Notes under the pieces: generated by a model
Told to the model about the DNA's origin: nothing
Seen by the model: only the letters and a program-made list of their open reading frames with translations
Databases searched by the model: none
Program-made: the position numbers and the translations under genes
Part shown: piece after piece, positions 63,061 through 64,000 of the stretch
How positions within the stretch are numbered: position 1 is the stretch's first letter
Layout: each line of letters opens with the position of its first letter
Origin: Symploca sp. SIO1C2
GTDB taxonomy: Bacteria; Cyanobacteriota; Cyanobacteriia; Cyanobacteriales; Coleofasciculaceae
NCBI GenBank assembly: GCA_010672925.1
Contig: JAAHFP010000003.1
Span: 62,001-126,000 of the forward strand
Direction of reading: 5' to 3'
Length of the DNA stretch: 64,000 nt

Positions 63061-64000
63061 ATGGGTTCAATTCAGGCTTTAAAAGGAACAAGGGATATTC
63101 TGCCGCAAGAAGTAGGTTATTGGCAGCAACTGGAAGAGGTGGCACGGCAGATTCTCAATAGGGCTGCTTATCAAGAAATTCGTCCCCCTATTTTTGAAAG
63201 GACTGAGTTGTTTGAGAGGGGTATTGGTGAAGCCACAGATGTGGTGGGGAAAGAAATGTATACTTTTAATGACCGGGCAACCCCACCCCGTTCAGTAACT
63301 CTGCGCCCAGAAGGAACAGCGGGAGTAGCTAGAGCCTATATTCAAAACAGTCTCTACGCCGCCGGTGGGGTGCAACGCCTCTGGTATACAGGACCGATGT
63401 TTCGTTATGAAAATCCCCAAGCTGGTCGTCAGCGGCAATTTCACCAATTAGGGGTGGAAGTTATTGGTAGTGCTTCAGCGCGGGCAGATGTGGAAGTAAT
63501 TGCGATCGCTACTGATATTCTCCAGACTTTGGGTTTAAAAAACCTGCACTTAGACCTCAATTCTGTAGGTAATTCAGATGACAGACAGCAATATCGGGAA
63601 GCACTGGTAACCTACTTTACACAGTATAAGGATGAGTTAGACCCAGACTCTCAGGACCGTCTCACTCGCAATCCTCTAAGGATTTTGGATAGTAAAGACC
63701 AACGAACTCAGGAAATTGTCCAAGGTGCTCCGAGTATTTTGGAATACCTTGGTTCTGATTCCCAGCGCCACTTTGAACAGGTGCAACAACTATTGGGAGA
63801 TTTAGGAATTCCTTACCAGCTCAACCCTCGTTTGGTAAGGGGTTTGGACTACTATACTCACACTGCCTTTGAAATCATGTCCGATGACTTGGGAGCCCAG
63901 GCAACGGTCTGTGGTGGGGGTCGCTATGATGGACTAGTGGAAGAATTGGGCAGTAATCCCACCCCTGCTGTTGGTTGGGCAATGGGTTTGGAAAGGTTGA
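63061..64000 (+). CDS. hisS: Histidyl-tRNA synthetase, 3' end outside window
   Basis: 313 codons visible from the ATG at 63061. Class II synthetase that charges tRNA-His. The N-terminus reads [17 protein letters not shown]; motif 2 region [12 protein letters not shown] and [20 protein letters not shown]; histidine-binding [15 protein letters not shown] and [13 protein letters not shown]; the window ends in [11 protein letters not shown]. Family length is about 425, so the C-terminal anticodon-binding domain lies beyond the window. The upstream element G (to 62990) leaves only 70 bp for its promoter. Confidence 0.95.
   Translation, partial: MGSIQALKGTRDILPQEVGYWQQLEEVARQILNRAAYQEIRPPIFERTELFERGIGEATDVVGKEMYTFNDRATPPRSVTLRPEGTAGVARAYIQNSLYAAGGVQRLWYTGPMFRYENPQAGRQRQFHQLGVEVIGSASARADVEVIAIATDILQTLGLKNLHLDLNSVGNSDDRQQYREALVTYFTQYKDELDPDSQDRLTRNPLRILDSKDQRTQEIVQGAPSILEYLGSDSQRHFEQVQQLLGDLGIPYQLNPRLVRGLDYYTHTAFEIMSDDLGAQATVCGGGRYDGLVEELGSNPTPAVGWAMGLERL

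Noticed and set aside
1-64000. CRISPR arrays
   Set aside because: All regular arrays have 7- or 9-bp periods without spacers, and no cas gene was seen.
1-64000. tRNA, rRNA or other structured RNA genes
   Set aside because: Intergenic regions were read for tRNA-like arms and CCA ends by eye; none was convincing. A covariance-model scan would be decisive.

Overview
The window is chromosomal DNA of a cyanobacterium, most likely a large-genome filamentous (Oscillatoriales-type) species. The evidence is the many copies of the HIP1 octamer GCGATCGC inside genes, cyanobacterium-typical families (DUF928 pair, several Uma2/DUF820 proteins, a tocopherol-methyltransferase-like enzyme, an Rre1/Ycf29-like regulator, DUF2079, phosphoketolase next to acetate kinase), and intergenic spaces filled with heptamer tandem arrays and small hairpin elements. 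No rRNA, tRNA, CRISPR array, prophage or transposase gene was found.

Layout. 0-7 kb: Na+/alanine symporter (5' end outside the window), HAD phosphatase, coiled-coil membrane protein, two methyltransferases, GlnT-type glutamine synthetase. 7-11.3 kb: a small accessory block with a Uma2 protein, an A+T-rich two-gene ATPase-TOPRIM pair that resembles a defence system, an internally deleted gene and a UPF0175/DUF3368 toxin-antitoxin pair. 11.3-28.8 kb: housekeeping and metabolism (TPR protein, EF-G-like GTPase, Nudix hydrolase, icd, two DUF928 proteins, transglutaminase-like protein, hisA, ExbD, ackA, Uma2, phosphoketolase). 29-39.6 kb: a minus-strand surface cluster reading from 39.6 to 29.4 kb: DUF11/SdrD-like protein, 1315-aa outer-membrane barrel, beta-helix protein and 1048-aa DUF11 protein; the first three are translationally coupled. 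40-48 kb: Cof-type HAD phosphatase, Rre1-like response regulator, cysH, CaCA antiporter, a putative lipoprotein. 48-54.5 kb: a second accessory block with a PD-(D/E)XK protein and small partner, an orphan REase-fold toxin with putative immunity gene, a STAND NTPase (NB-ARC-TPR) broken by a MITE, and a Uma2 protein. 54.7-64 kb: DUF2079 membrane protein, Coq4-like protein, quinone-oxidoreductase-like enzyme, HlyD-type adaptor, an unknown exported protein, a flippase-like membrane protein, an AAA ATPase broken by one in-frame stop, and the start of hisS, which runs off the window.

Working together: phosphoketolase makes acetyl phosphate that acetate kinase can turn into acetate and ATP. The surface cluster looks like one secretion/assembly and display unit. 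The two accessory blocks hold conflict genes, of which at least two are inactivated. Small non-autonomous elements are the main recent mutagens visible. The clearest case is a 103-bp element with 27-bp terminal inverted repeats and a TA target duplication inside the STAND gene. Repeat DNA has also been absorbed into the ends of several reading frames.
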